Shown: positions 7,148 to 20,821 of the stretch, one piece after another
Layout of the letters: every line of letters starts with the position of its first letter
Numbering within the stretch: the stretch's first letter is position 1
Assembly: GCF_049723905.1 (NCBI RefSeq)
Contig: NZ_JBJKFD010000001.1
Span: forward strand, 4,340,001-4,404,000
Length of the DNA stretch: 64,000 nucleotides
Direction of reading: 5' to 3'
DNA from: G963665185 sp049723905
GTDB lineage: Bacteria; Desulfobacterota; Desulfovibrionia; Desulfovibrionales; Desulfovibrionaceae
Notes under the pieces: model-generated
The model's database searches: none
Told to the model about the DNA's origin: nothing
Seen by the model: only the letters and a program-made list of their open reading frames with translations
Made by a program: the position numbers and the translations under genes

Positions 7148-9298
7148 ATGGGTGTAAACCGCAGAAGTTTCATCGCGTTCGGCGCGGGAGCCACGCTTGG
7201 CCTGCTGGGCACGCCGGTTATCTGGAAGACCCTGGACGACGTGTCCATCTGGTCGCAGAACTGGTCCTGGATCCCCCGCCTTAAATACGGCGCACTGGAA
7301 AAGAAACCCGCCATCAGCAAAACCTATGCGGCGGGTAGCCCTATTCACGTTCTGACTGTCAACGGCAACCCTGTGGAAGCCCTCGGCAATCCGGACAACC
7401 CGCTGTCCGCCGGGGCCATCAACGCCTTGGCCGCGCCCGAAGTACAGATGCTGTACAGCCCGGCGCGCATTCAGCAGCCCATGAAGAAAAACGGCGACAA
7501 GTTCGAGCCCATCGACTGGGATTCGGCGCTCGGTCTGCTTGCCGGAAAAATCAAGGGTGCGGGCCGCAAGGTCGCTGCCATATCGGGGGACGAAACCGGC
7601 ACGGCTAACGAGGTATTCTCCGGATTCCTCAGCGGGCTCGGTTCCAAGGATTTCTTCATCATGCCCAGCGAACACCATCTGGCCGCCAAATCCTGGCACA
7701 GCCTGATGAACGGCAAAGGGCATGTAGGGTTCGATCTGGAAAACAGCGACGCCGTGCTCATCATCGGGCCGGATCTTTTCGATTCCTGGGGCCCCGTTGG
7801 CCGCAACGGCCGCGCCTTTGCCGCCAACCGCCCGGCTGGCGAAGAGGCCAAGGCCATGTACTGCTACGCCGGTCCGGTCCAGAACCGCACCGCCGCAGTA
7901 GCAGATCTCTGGATTCCCGTGGCACCCGGCAATGAAGCCGCCTTCGCCCTGGGTGTCGCCTACTATCTCCTGGAAATGGGCGCTACCGCGGATGTGGACG
8001 GCTTCGACGCCTTCCGGTCCCTGGTACTCGCCGATTACACGCCCGCCAAAGTCACCGAAGCCATCGGCGTGTCTGCCAAGACGCTTAAGAACGTGGCCAA
8101 GGCCCTTGCCTCTGCCAAGTCTCCGGTCATCGTCTGTGGCAGCCCCATCAGCCAGGGCGGAAGCCCGGCAGGTTTCGTGGCTGGCATGGCACTGAACATC
8201 CTGCTGGGCCGCATCAACAAGCCCGGCGGTGTCCGTGCCCTTCCCGAGCTGCCCACGGTGGTTCCGGGCGCAGCTTCCAGAGCCGACATCATGGCTGGCG
8301 ATTTGGTCGATTACCTGCTGCAGGTCGACGGCGGAAAAACTCCGGTCCCCAGCGTGCTGTTGTGCTACGAGGCCAACCCCAGGTACGCACTGCCGCAGAC
8401 CGACGCCATGAACAAGGTGCTCGACAAGGTATCCTTTGTGGTCAGCTTTTCCTCCTTCATGGACGAAACAGCCGCCAAGGCCGACCTCATCCTGCCCAAC
8501 CCCATGTGCCTCGAACGTTTCGAAAGCCTGGAAACTCCCTATGGATCGGGAGTCGCCAGCTTCAGCCTTGCACAGCCGGTAATCGATCCGCTGACCGACT
8601 CCAGGGCCGCTACGGACATATTGCTGGCCGTGGCACCCAAACTTGGGCTCGACCTTGGTTTTGAAACATTCGAAGGCGTGCTCATGGCCAAGTCCGAAGC
8701 CGTCGCCGGAGTGGGGGGATTCCTCAGCTCGCAGGCAGCTCCCGCCGAAGCCGTCGCCCAGGGCAATGCGCCCGCATTGGACGGCGATTTGGGCGATGCT
8801 CTGGCCGCGGGACAGGCTTGGGTCACCATAGAAACCGTTGATCAGAGTAAGTTGTCTCTGGCTCCCATGGTCCTTTCCAAGGCCGCTAAACCGGCTGGAA
8901 CAGATGCATTGCTTTTGGCTCCTCAGTATCAGCTCAACATCGGGTCCGGCAGCATGGCCACCCCCGGTTACAACCTGCTGACAATTCGGGACGACGAACT
9001 GAAAGGCAAGGACATGTTCGTGGCCATGTGCTCGGAAACAGCCGCAAAAACTGGTGTTTCTCAGAACATGAAGGTCAAGGTGGTTGGACAGCGCGGCGAA
9101 ATCGAAGCCCGCGTCAATATTGACGAAACGGTCATGCCCGGCGTTGTTTCCGCTCCTTTGGGGCTGGGCCACACCGCCTGGGACGTCTTTACCGAAGGCA
9201 AAGGCGCAAACGTTTCCAAAATCATGACCGCCAGCCCCGAACCCGGCACCGGAGCACCCGTCTGGACCGGGTCCCAGGTCAAAATCGCCAAAAGCTAA
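7148..9298 (+). CDS. qrcB: Menaquinone reductase, molybdopterin-oxidoreductase-like subunit QrcB
   Basis: A 716-residue periplasm-facing protein related to the molybdopterin oxidoreductase (CISM) family. The N-terminus has a twin-arginine-like start (NRRSFIAFGAGA, residues 4-15), as expected for QrcB. The N-terminal four-cysteine cluster of true molybdoenzymes is absent; the protein is nearly free of cysteine there, in keeping with published Qrc and alternative complex III proteins that carry no Mo cofactor in this subunit. The gene starts 18 bp after qrcA, preceded by AAGGAAAGG. Confidence 0.94.
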   Translation: MGVNRRSFIAFGAGATLGLLGTPVIWKTLDDVSIWSQNWSWIPRLKYGALEKKPAISKTYAAGSPIHVLTVNGNPVEALGNPDNPLSAGAINALAAPEVQMLYSPARIQQPMKKNGDKFEPIDWDSALGLLAGKIKGAGRKVAAISGDETGTANEVFSGFLSGLGSKDFFIMPSEHHLAAKSWHSLMNGKGHVGFDLENSDAVLIIGPDLFDSWGPVGRNGRAFAANRPAGEEAKAMYCYAGPVQNRTAAVADLWIPVAPGNEAAFALGVAYYLLEMGATADVDGFDAFRSLVLADYTPAKVTEAIGVSAKTLKNVAKALASAKSPVIVCGSPISQGGSPAGFVAGMALNILLGRINKPGGVRALPELPTVVPGAASRADIMAGDLVDYLLQVDGGKTPVPSVLLCYEANPRYALPQTDAMNKVLDKVSFVVSFSSFMDETAAKADLILPNPMCLERFESLETPYGSGVASFSLAQPVIDPLTDSRAATDILLAVAPKLGLDLGFETFEGVLMAKSEAVAGVGGFLSSQAAPAEAVAQGNAPALDGDLGDALAAGQAWVTIETVDQSKLSLAPMVLSKAAKPAGTDALLLAPQYQLNIGSGSMATPGYNLLTIRDDELKGKDMFVAMCSETAAKTGVSQNMKVKVVGQRGEIEARVNIDETVMPGVVSAPLGLGHTAWDVFTEGKGANVSKIMTASPEPGTGAPVWTGSQVKIAKS

Positions 9299-9313
9299 AC
9301 AAGGATTACGACC

Positions 9314-10102
9314 ATGTCAGCATTCAAGGAATTCGACATCAAATGGGGGATGGTGGTCGATCTGGACAAATGTACGGGCTGCGGAGCCTGTATGGTGTCC
9401 TGCCAGGTCGAAAACAATATAGCTCCCATGGAAGATGCGTCCAACAAGCTGCGGACCCTCTCGTGGATGCTGGTCTACAAGCTTGAGAACGGACTTAAAT
9501 ATCCCGAACACGACGTGGCTTATCTGCCGCGCCCCTGCATGCAGTGCGGTCATCCCTCCTGCGTGTCGGTGTGCCCGGTTGTAGCCACGGATAAAAACGA
9601 AAACGGCGGCATCGTCAGCCAGGTGTATCCCCGCTGCATCGGTTGCCGGTACTGCATGGCTGCGTGCCCCTACCACTCCCGTTACTTCGGATGGTTCGAC
9701 CCGCACTGGCCCGAGGGAATGGAAAAGACCCTCACGCCGTTCGTGTCGACCCGCCCCCGCGGTGTGGTTGAAAAGTGTACGTTCTGCCACCATCGTTGGA
9801 ATCTGGCCAAGGAAAAGGCTCGCAAGGAAGGCGGCGATCCCAACAGCCTGCCCGATGGCGCATACGTTCCTGCTTGTGCAGAGGCCTGCCCCACCGGAGC
9901 CATTTCCTTCGGCGACCTCAAGAACCCCGAGCACAAGGTTCACGAACTGCACAAAAGCAAGTATGCCCGACGCATTCTGGAACGGCTCGGTACGGATCCG
10001 CAGGTTTACTACATGAGCAAGCGCTCCTGGGTCCTGGACTTGCTGGACAACGACATGGGCGACGGCTCGCACGGAAGCAACGGAGGAGGCCACCATGGCT
10101 AA
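9314..10102 (+). CDS. qrcC: Menaquinone reductase, iron-sulfur subunit QrcC
   Basis: A 262-residue ferredoxin-like protein with several cysteine clusters: CTGCGACMVSC (near residue 22), CMQCGHPSCVSVCP (near 76), CIGCRYCMAACP (near 109), plus CTFCHH and CAEACP further on. This is the pattern of 4Fe-4S polyferredoxin subunits of the CISM family (NrfC/PsrB-like). It links QrcA/QrcB haems electrically to the complex. It ends with a His/Gly-rich tail and overlaps qrcD by 8 bp, which suggests translational coupling. Confidence 0.95.
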   Translation: MSAFKEFDIKWGMVVDLDKCTGCGACMVSCQVENNIAPMEDASNKLRTLSWMLVYKLENGLKYPEHDVAYLPRPCMQCGHPSCVSVCPVVATDKNENGGIVSQVYPRCIGCRYCMAACPYHSRYFGWFDPHWPEGMEKTLTPFVSTRPRGVVEKCTFCHHRWNLAKEKARKEGGDPNSLPDGAYVPACAEACPTGAISFGDLKNPEHKVHELHKSKYARRILERLGTDPQVYYMSKRSWVLDLLDNDMGDGSHGSNGGGHHG

Positions 10103-11336
10103 ACCCATCGATTACCAACTCTTCCCCGAAGGCGTGGAACGCTGCGGCATAGGTAAGTTCATGCTTTGGCTGGCCTTTGTCATGGTCATCTTCCTCTGGG
10201 GAGTTTACGCCGCATTCCAGGTGTTCGGCTATGGCATCGGCGTGACTGGCCTGGACAACTACTTCGGGTTCGGTCTGTGGATCACCTTTGACCTTGCCGT
10301 CATCGCCCTTGGCGCGGGCGCGTTTTTTACCGGATTTCTCAAGTACATCCTGGGAATCGACGCCCTTAAAAACATCATCAACCTGACCGTCATCGTCGGG
10401 TTTCTCTGCTACTCCGGCGCCATGCTCATCCTGACCATGGATATCGGACAACCCCTGCGTGCATGGTTCGGATACTGGCATCCCAACGTCCACTCCATGC
10501 TCACGGAAGTTATCTTCTGCATCACCTGCTATTGCATGGTGCTCATTATCGAGTACGTGCCGCTCGTCCTTGAGCAGAAGCAGCTGAACAAGATTCCCTT
10601 CCTGCACAACCTCGCACACAACATGCACGTCGCCATGCCGCTTTTCGCCGGTATCGGCGCGTTCCTGTCCACATTCCACCAGGGCTCCCTGGGCGGTATG
10701 TACGGTGTGCTTTTTGCCCGTCCTTTCGCTTTCCGCGAGGGATTCTTTATCTGGCCCTGGACGTTCTTCCTGTTCGTTCTGTCAGCTGTAGCCTCCGGCC
10801 CCTGCTTTACCGTGCTCATCTGCAAAGTCATCGAACTGATGTCCGGTCGCCAGATGACCACCTACAAAGTAAAAGCAATGATGGGCAAAATCGCCGGTAC
10901 CATGTTGTGCCTGTACTTGTTCCTCAAGTTCCTGGACACCTACGCATGGATCACCGACATTCTGCCTCGCGCCGGTCTGACCTTCGATCAGATGTTCTAC
11001 GGTTGGGTTTACGGCAAGTGGATGCTCTGGACCGAACTCGGACTGTGCGGCGTCATCCCGGCTCTCATTCTTATGATTCCGGCTCTGCGCAACGCACCGT
11101 TCCTGTTCTACATTGCCTGTATCCTGAACTGCGTCGGCGTGACCATCAACCGCTACGTATTCACGGTGCAGACCATTGCCTTCCCGGCCTTGCCTTTCGA
11201 TAAGTGGTACGTTTACATGCCCAACTGGGCTGAATGGGCCACCTCGCTTATGATCGTAGCTTACGGCGCCTTGCTGCTTTCGCTGTCCTATCGCTACCTG
11301 CCCATCTTCCCGCAGGAACGCGAACTGAACTCGTAA
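10095..11336 (+). CDS. qrcD: Menaquinone reductase, NrfD-like membrane subunit QrcD
   Basis: A 413-residue integral membrane protein of the NrfD/PsrC family with about ten hydrophobic helices spread through the whole length. NrfD-type subunits hold the quinone-binding site; in Qrc this is where menaquinone is reduced. The start ATG at 10095 overlaps the end of qrcC, and a strong terminator follows at 11361. The four subunits together couple periplasmic H2 or formate oxidation, through cytochrome c3, to the menaquinone pool for sulfate respiration. Confidence 0.95.
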   Translation: MAKPIDYQLFPEGVERCGIGKFMLWLAFVMVIFLWGVYAAFQVFGYGIGVTGLDNYFGFGLWITFDLAVIALGAGAFFTGFLKYILGIDALKNIINLTVIVGFLCYSGAMLILTMDIGQPLRAWFGYWHPNVHSMLTEVIFCITCYCMVLIIEYVPLVLEQKQLNKIPFLHNLAHNMHVAMPLFAGIGAFLSTFHQGSLGGMYGVLFARPFAFREGFFIWPWTFFLFVLSAVASGPCFTVLICKVIELMSGRQMTTYKVKAMMGKIAGTMLCLYLFLKFLDTYAWITDILPRAGLTFDQMFYGWVYGKWMLWTELGLCGVIPALILMIPALRNAPFLFYIACILNCVGVTINRYVFTVQTIAFPALPFDKWYVYMPNWAEWATSLMIVAYGALLLSLSYRYLPIFPQERELNS

Positions 11337-11360
11337 GCACCAGCCTTCCTTAGATGTATA

Positions 11361-11395
11361 AAGACCGGTTCCTTCGTGGAGCCGGTCTTTTTTTG
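11361..11395 (+). terminator. Terminator of the qrc operon
   Basis: AAGACCGG...CCGGTCTT stem followed by a run of seven T residues, 25 bp after the qrcD stop. Confidence 0.88.
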
Positions 11396-11462
11396 GTGTT
11401 GTGGCGGCAGCGCGATTTTTGCTTCTGCCTTCGTTGCGGCTTGATGTTTGGAAGCGGGATGT

Positions 11463-11965
11463 CCAAGGCGGGATTTCGGCGCCCTGCGGCGTTGCGGCGT
11501 AATGTGCTGCCGAGGGCTGTAGGTCTAACTACTATCCCCCGTCATCCCGTCACGCCGCGCCTTGCAGGGCATCCGAAATTCCACCTTGGGAAGAGAAGAA
11601 AATTGTCGTAAGCTAATATTATTCACCGCCTCGGCAGAATCAAAACTTACGCTGCCGCGGGAAGAAGAGGGGGATGCTCCGAGTCGTCTTTTTCTTTGAT
11701 AGGCCCTTAAAGGCTCTCTGGTCTGTTTGCAGAAAATATTCATCCCCACCTTAAATAGTTGCCTGTAGGCGTATGTATAATTTCAGCCGACAATGATCTG
11801 TCATTCGCCACGCTTCGTGGCGTACCTGCGGCGGCCAATCTGCAATGCAGCTCATGCTCTACGGCGCAATGATTCTATCTCACCTGCCTTGGTTCAAAGA
11901 GGCGGCCAAGACTTCCTTTTAGATACCTGCGGCTCCTTCGTGCCGGAAGGGGGGAGGGGAAGGTT
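11463..11965. repeat. Long intergenic repeat, upstream copy flanking the rRNA operon
   Basis: This stretch recurs downstream of the rRNA operon in the same orientation: 11463-11752 matches about 18160-18461, and 11753-11965 matches about 19927-20140, where the IS element separates the two halves. Shared landmarks are GGGCTGTAGGTCT, GCCGCGCCTTGCAGGGCAT and TTTGATAGGCCCTTAAAGG. No coding capacity is conserved between copies. A third partial copy lies at about 20290-20460. Confidence 0.85.
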
Positions 11966-12560
11966 CGGGAACAAACGGGTCGGCAGCGCGATTTTTGCCC
12001 CTGCCTTCGTTGCAACTCACTGTTTGGGAGCGGGCTGGAGGCCAACTCCTATCCACGCCCCCAAACAGCAAGTTGCGCCTCGGCAGAAACAAAACTTACA
12101 CTACCTTAATGGGCCCCGGGTTTCCCAGCAGTTTCCGTAAAATATGTTGAATCTGAGCTTGGCAGCTATGTGAAGTGACACCATGGCTCGTCTGTCGTTC
12201 ACAACCTCTTCATTCTCCTTTGTATAACGACTCGCAGCAAACTTATGCTCCTCACACACGATGGGATACGGCCTGACGTGGTATTCTTTGGACAGCAAAG
12301 TGTACTCCATCTTATTGGGGAGCAATCTGCCAGGTGTGCACTTCTCTATCTTTCCAGCTTGCATTCTCCGCATTAGCGGGGATAACCGCATGCCATGAAC
12401 ACTCGTCCCATCCTTTTTTCCCTTTACGCAATGCGGGGACAAACCAGCCCCTTATTTATGGAATTTCTCTTTCATCATCGGCCCTTCAGCCGATACCAGC
12501 CCCACAACATCACCTATCCCTAAAACACAAAATCAAAACTTTCTGAAAAAAACTCACAAA
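11966..12560. other. Non-coding region upstream of rRNA promoters
   Basis: No gene is supported. It contains a large imperfect hairpin at about 12010-12087 (TTGCAACT...TGTTTGGG paired with CCCAAACA...AGTTGC). A stretch at about 12110-12230 is also found, diverged, at about 20485-20600. Confidence 0.45.
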
Positions 12561-12565
12561 ACCTG

Positions 12566-12594
12566 TTGACGGGTAGGTGTGAAACACATAGAAA
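12566..12594 (+). promoter_or_regulatory. rRNA operon promoter P1
   Basis: TTGACG, a 17-bp spacer and TAGAAA. The downstream part of the spacer (GAAACACA) and the -10 box are identical in P2. Confidence 0.65.
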
Positions 12595-12761
12595 GCCCCT
12601 CCGCCGCACGGGAATCGCAAGTTTCCCGGCAGGGTGTTCTCTTACAATAGAATAGATAGGGTGAGTGTGTGGAAGCTGATGGCTGACACCCCGGGCCGGT
12701 ATCCGGCCGCAATCGACTTTACGACCCTGACGGGTTCGACCAAAAAAGTTGAAAAAAGGGG

Positions 12762-12790
12762 TTGACGCACAGGGCGGAAACACATAGAAA
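12762..12790 (+). promoter_or_regulatory. rRNA operon promoter P2
   Basis: TTGACG, a 17-bp spacer and TAGAAA, a near copy of P1 about 196 bp downstream, with GAAACACATAGAAA shared by both. Confidence 0.65.
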
Positions 12791-12861
12791 CACCCTCCGC
12801 TGCTTGGGACAGACGGCGCGAAAGCGACGCAGAAAACAAACAGGGAATTTGAAAAAAGAGA

Positions 12862-12890
12862 TTGACATGGGAAGCGTAATTTACTACTTA
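12862..12890 (+). promoter_or_regulatory. Possible rRNA operon promoter P3
   Basis: TTGACA with a weak -10 (TACTTA) after 17 bp. A TACACT lies 4 bp further on, at a longer spacing. Confidence 0.4.
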
Positions 12891-12931
12891 CACTCTCCCA
12901 CTTCCGGCCTCAAGCCGGAAAGGTCTTTGAC

Positions 12932-12953
12932 AATTAAATAGCGAGCAGGGCGC
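12932..12953 (+). other. 16S processing stem, 5' arm
   Basis: AATTAAATAGCGAGC followed by GGGCGC pairs, with a one-base bulge, with the 3' arm at 14574-14594. This is the expected RNase III substrate that brackets 16S rRNA. Confidence 0.8.
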
Positions 12954-13011
12954 GAAATACTATCATCGTGGGTTCGTATGAACTTACGAGTTTTAGCTAG
13001 AAATACTTTCC

Positions 13012-14563
<1,552 letters not shown>

Positions 14564-14573
14564 ATGAGCAAAT

Positions 14574-14594
14574 GCGCCCGCTCGCTATTTAATT
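14574..14594 (+). other. 16S processing stem, 3' arm
   Basis: GCGCCCGCTCGCTATTTAATT is complementary to the leader at 12932-12953. Confidence 0.8.
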
Positions 14595-14635
14595 GCAAGG
14601 ACCTTTGTGTTCTTTGCACTGTAGAGCCGATTTAA

Positions 14636-14714
<79 letters not shown>

Positions 14715-14729
14715 CGGTTATCACCACAT

Positions 14730-14805
14730 GGGGGTGTAGCTCAGCTGGGAGAGCACCTGCTTTGCACGCAGGGGGTCATCGGTTCGATTCCGTTCACCTC
14801 CACCA
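14730..14805 (+). tRNA. tRNA-Ala (TGC)
   Basis: Acceptor stem GGGGGTG / CACCTCC with one G-U pair, anticodon loop TTTGCAC with TGC, T-arm GGTTCGATTCC and encoded CCA. It is the second spacer tRNA. Confidence 0.95.
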
Positions 14806-14876
14806 CGGTGGTGAACTTACTGGCCACGTGTCGGTAATGATCATTGATAGTAGAATAGGCGACGAAGTTGTGTCTG

Positions 14877-17803
<2,927 letters not shown>

Positions 17804-17869
17804 TTCAGATTTAAACACAACTTCGTCCCTATTTTCTATATTTCGCTCTCAGAGTTGAAATAGCTGCAC

Positions 17870-17965
17870 ACTGGCTTCGTTGCCTCAGGAAAATAGCTTG
17901 TGCGGCGTATGTAAGAATACGCCTCCGCGCATTTCCCTTCGCGCCTCGCCAGAAGCACATCTCTT
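17870..17965. repeat. Dispersed intergenic element inside the 23S-5S spacer
   Basis: The pattern GCTTCGTTGC ... GCTTGTG ... GCGTATGTAAGAATACGC ... GCGCCTCGC recurs with the same order at about 61723-61810 and 61894-61990. The core GCGTAT/ATACGC is an inverted repeat. No reading frame is conserved, so it looks like a small mobile or REP-like element. Confidence 0.6.
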
Positions 17966-17991
17966 CAACTCTGTGCCATGAGCAATATATT

Positions 17992-18111
17992 TGCTCTGGC
18001 GGCCATAGAGAAGAGGCCACACCCGATCCCTTTCCGAACTCGGAAGTTAAGCTCTTCTTCGCCGATGATACTTGCGAGTAGTCGCTGGGAAAGTAGGTCG
18101 CTGCCAGGGCT
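17992..18111 (+). rRNA. rrf: 5S ribosomal RNA
   Basis: GCTCTGGCGG at the 5' end pairs with the 3' CTGCCAGGGC. The conserved inner block CCCGATCCCTTTCCGAACTCGG (loops B-C) is present. It lies 190 bp after 23S and is followed by a strong terminator. Confidence 0.93.
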
Positions 18112-18120
18112 CCTTTTCAA

Positions 18121-18153
18121 AAGGTCCATATCGAAAGATATGGACCTTTTTTT
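18121..18153 (+). terminator. Terminator of the rRNA operon
   Basis: AAGGTCCATATC-GAAA-GATATGGACCTT stem with a GNRA loop and a T-run. Confidence 0.92.
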
Positions 18154-18159
18154 ATGGCC

Positions 18160-18461
18160 CAAGGCGGGATTTCGGCGCCCTGCTGCGTTGCGGCGTAACG
18201 TGCTGCCCAGGGCTGTAGGTCTGACTACTATCCCCCGTCATCCCGTCACGCCGCGCCTTGCAGGGCATCCGAACTTCCACCTGAAGAGAAGAAAATTGTA
18301 CTTATCTCACGTTGTTCCGCGCCCCGGCAGGAACAAAACTTACACTGCCGTGGGAAGAAGAGGGGGGATGCTTCGAGTCGTCTTTTTCTTTGATAGGCCC
18401 TTAAAGGCTCTCTGGTCTGTTTGCAGAAAATATTCATCCCACGTGTCATCCCCACCTTAAA
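18160..18461. repeat. Long intergenic repeat, downstream copy (left half)
   Basis: This is a direct-repeat copy of 11463-11752 with scattered differences and a small local duplication (CATCCC-ACGTGT-CATCCC). It is interrupted at its right end by the IS5-family element; its continuation resumes at 19927. Confidence 0.85.
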
Positions 18462-19926
18462 TAGTCGGGCCTGAAATATCTCTAGTGGATTGATTTTTAT
18501 TAACAATTCTCCTTGTATAATGTAGTATTTTCGACCAGAGAACGTTGTGAATTCGTATAAAACCGGTCGAAATGATGCAGCGAATGGCGGGAGAATCATG
18601 AGGGCAAAACCCAAAAAACAGCCGCAGGGTACGTTCCTTTACCCAGACCTTCTGGACCAGCTCAATCCGAAGGCTCCGCTCCTTCAATTGGCGAGGAGAA
18701 TTCCCTGGGGGCGATTCGAGGAGGAGTTCGCCGGACTCTACAGCGACCAAGGTCGGCCAGCCAAGCCGCCCCGGCTAATGGTCGGGCTGATGCTGCTCAA
18801 GCAGTTGGAGAATCTGAGCGACGAACGGGTCGTGGAGGCATGGACGCAAAATCCCTACTACCAGGCGTTTTGCGGTATGACCGAGTTCCAGTGGAAGCTG
18901 CCTTGCGATCCCACGGATTTGATCTATTTCCGCAAGCGCATTGGCGAGGACGGGGCACGACTGATTTTCGAGGTCTCCGTGGAACTGCACGGTGATGACG
19001 CCAAAGAACGAGAGATCACGGTGGATACCACGGTCCAGGAAAAGAACGTAACCTTTCCTACCGACCTGAAGCTTTTGACCAAAGTCATCGAGGGCTGCCG
19101 TAAGATCGCGGACAGCGAAGGCGTCGGTCTACGCCGCAGCTTCAAGCGCACGCTCCCCAAGCTTCGGCTGAAACGGATGAAGATGGCCAAAAAGGCGAGG
19201 AAGATGCGGACAATGGCTGGTGCCTTGATCCGTGAACTCCGGCGCAAATTGCCGGGCGAAGCCCTGGGCCGCCACCAGGAGCGACTTGACCTGTACGAGC
19301 GGGTCAAGGACCAGAAACGAAGCGACAAGAATAAGGTCTACAGCCTACACGAACCCGATATTCTCTGCATCTCCAAGGGTAAAGCGCACAAGCAGTACGA
19401 GTTCGGGCGCAAGGCGTCCATCGCGGTCACAAAAACTACGGGTATCATCGTCGGCGCGATGTCGTTCAACGAGAACGTCTACGACGGCCATACGTTGCCG
19501 GATGTCCTCGAACAGTGTTGGGAGGTCACCGGGGTCTGTCCGTCCATGGCGATCTGCGACCGAGGCTACAGGGGCCTGAATCAGGTCGGTGACACGCAAA
19601 TCCTCATCCCAAAGCCTCCGAAGAAGAAGGACACACCGTACCAGCGCCTTATGGCGCGGCTCCGCTTCCGCCGTCGGGCGGCTATCGAGCCGGTGATCGG
19701 CCATCTCAAACACGATCACCGCATGGCCCGGAGCTATCTCAAGGGCGCGGTCGGCGACGCCATTAACTTGTTTATGGCCGCAGCGGCGTTCAACTTCAGG
19801 AAGTGGATGCGGAAAATCGGAGAGTTTTTTGTGCTCTTGGCGTTTCTGCTCCTCGGCAAAGACTCAAGCCGACGGCTGGCGGAAAATGTGGCGTAGAAGC
19901 TGAAACGGGTTTTTCAGGCCTGACTA
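18462..19926 (+). mobile_element. IS5-family insertion sequence
   Basis: An element of about 1.46 kb bounded by imperfect inverted repeats: left TAGTCGGGCCTGAAA, right (complement) TAGTCAGGCCTGAAA. It carries one transposase. The boundaries are deduced by comparison with the uninterrupted repeat copy at 11740-11775: CCTTAAATAGTTGCC there is split here into CCTTAAA on the left and AATAATTGCC on the right. The target duplication is short and its length is ambiguous, because element and target share bases. Confidence 0.85.
18598..19896 (+). CDS. IS5-family transposase
   Basis: A DDE transposase of 432 residues from ATG 18598; an in-frame start at 18547 is possible. The N-terminal region PDLLDQLNPKAPL and RPAKPPRLMVGLMLLKQL is typical of the family. 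Catalytic residues are seen as ITVDTTVQ (first Asp), ICDRGYRG (second Asp) and AAIEPVIGHLK (Glu of the YREK-like motif). The frame is intact with no stop or shift, so the element may still be active. Confidence 0.92.
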   Translation: MRAKPKKQPQGTFLYPDLLDQLNPKAPLLQLARRIPWGRFEEEFAGLYSDQGRPAKPPRLMVGLMLLKQLENLSDERVVEAWTQNPYYQAFCGMTEFQWKLPCDPTDLIYFRKRIGEDGARLIFEVSVELHGDDAKEREITVDTTVQEKNVTFPTDLKLLTKVIEGCRKIADSEGVGLRRSFKRTLPKLRLKRMKMAKKARKMRTMAGALIRELRRKLPGEALGRHQERLDLYERVKDQKRSDKNKVYSLHEPDILCISKGKAHKQYEFGRKASIAVTKTTGIIVGAMSFNENVYDGHTLPDVLEQCWEVTGVCPSMAICDRGYRGLNQVGDTQILIPKPPKKKDTPYQRLMARLRFRRRAAIEPVIGHLKHDHRMARSYLKGAVGDAINLFMAAAAFNFRKWMRKIGEFFVLLAFLLLGKDSSRRLAENVA

Positions 19927-20820
19927 AATAATTGCCTGTAGGCGTCTGTATAATTTTCAGCCAACAATGGCGTCGTATTCGCCACGCTTCGTGGCGCACC
20001 TGCAGCGGCATGTTTGCAAATGCTGCTTCCTACCTTATGGCCAATGACTTTATCTCACCTGCCATGGTTCAAAGAGGCGGCAAAGACTTCCTTTTAGACA
20101 CCTGCGGCTCCTTCGTGCCGGAAAGGGAGGAGAAGGTTCGGAAACAAACGGGGAAACCGGGCGCGTTGACCGGGTTTCCCCACTGTTTCCGTAAAAAACA
20201 ATAATCTTGAGTAAGCAGACGGCCAAAGGGACACCATGACTTTTTCTGTTCGGCTGCCAGTCCTTTTTTTCAATGCGTGAAAGCGCATTGTTTTTCGTCT
20301 TCCGCACGCTGCTACGTCGCAACGTGCTGCCTAGGGCTGTAGGTCTAACTACTATCCCACGCCATCCCGATACGCCGCGCCTTGCAGGCATTCCGAACTT
20401 CCACCTTGGGAAGAGAAGAAAATTGCCTGATCTAACGTTTTTTATCGCCTCAGCAGGAAGAGAACTTACGCTGTCTCAAAGGATTATCCGGGTTTCCCCA
20501 CTGTTTCCGTAAAACATGCCGAATCTGAGCTTGGCGGCTATGCGAAGGGACACCATGACGCGTCTGTTGCCCACGTCCTCTTTGCTTTTCTCTACAGAAT
20601 AAGGTTGATGCGAGGTCTTGAGTTTTTCGAAGCACCGAAGCTATGTGCGAGATGGGATTTTACGCTCTGCGGGGTGGCGCAACGTGCTGTTGTGGGGAGA
20701 GAGGGGCGAGGGCTTTACGTCTTCTTCGCTTTTGGCCTCCCACTGCTTTGAAGCCCTCTTCGCATAAACAACAAGGGCTCCAAAACAGGAGAGTTTCTTT
20801 TTCTGATGGACAGTTTTTTC
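19927..20820. repeat. Intergenic repeat region downstream of the IS element
   Basis: About 890 bp without a gene. 19927-20140 continues the repeat interrupted by the IS and matches 11753-11965. 20290-20460 is a partial further copy (GGGCTGTAGGTCTAACTACTATCC). The segment CGGGTTTCCCCACTGTTTCCGTAAAA occurs in similar form at about 20155 and 20490. Several frames of 60-110 codons occur here but none resembles a protein. Confidence 0.6.
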
Positions 20821-20821
20821 G

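Noticed and set aside
6584..9172. 862-codon open frame on the minus strand across qrcA and qrcB
   Set aside because: It is antisense to genes with clear haem and family motifs; its translation is low in recognisable features and arises from codon bias of the GC-rich plus-strand genes.
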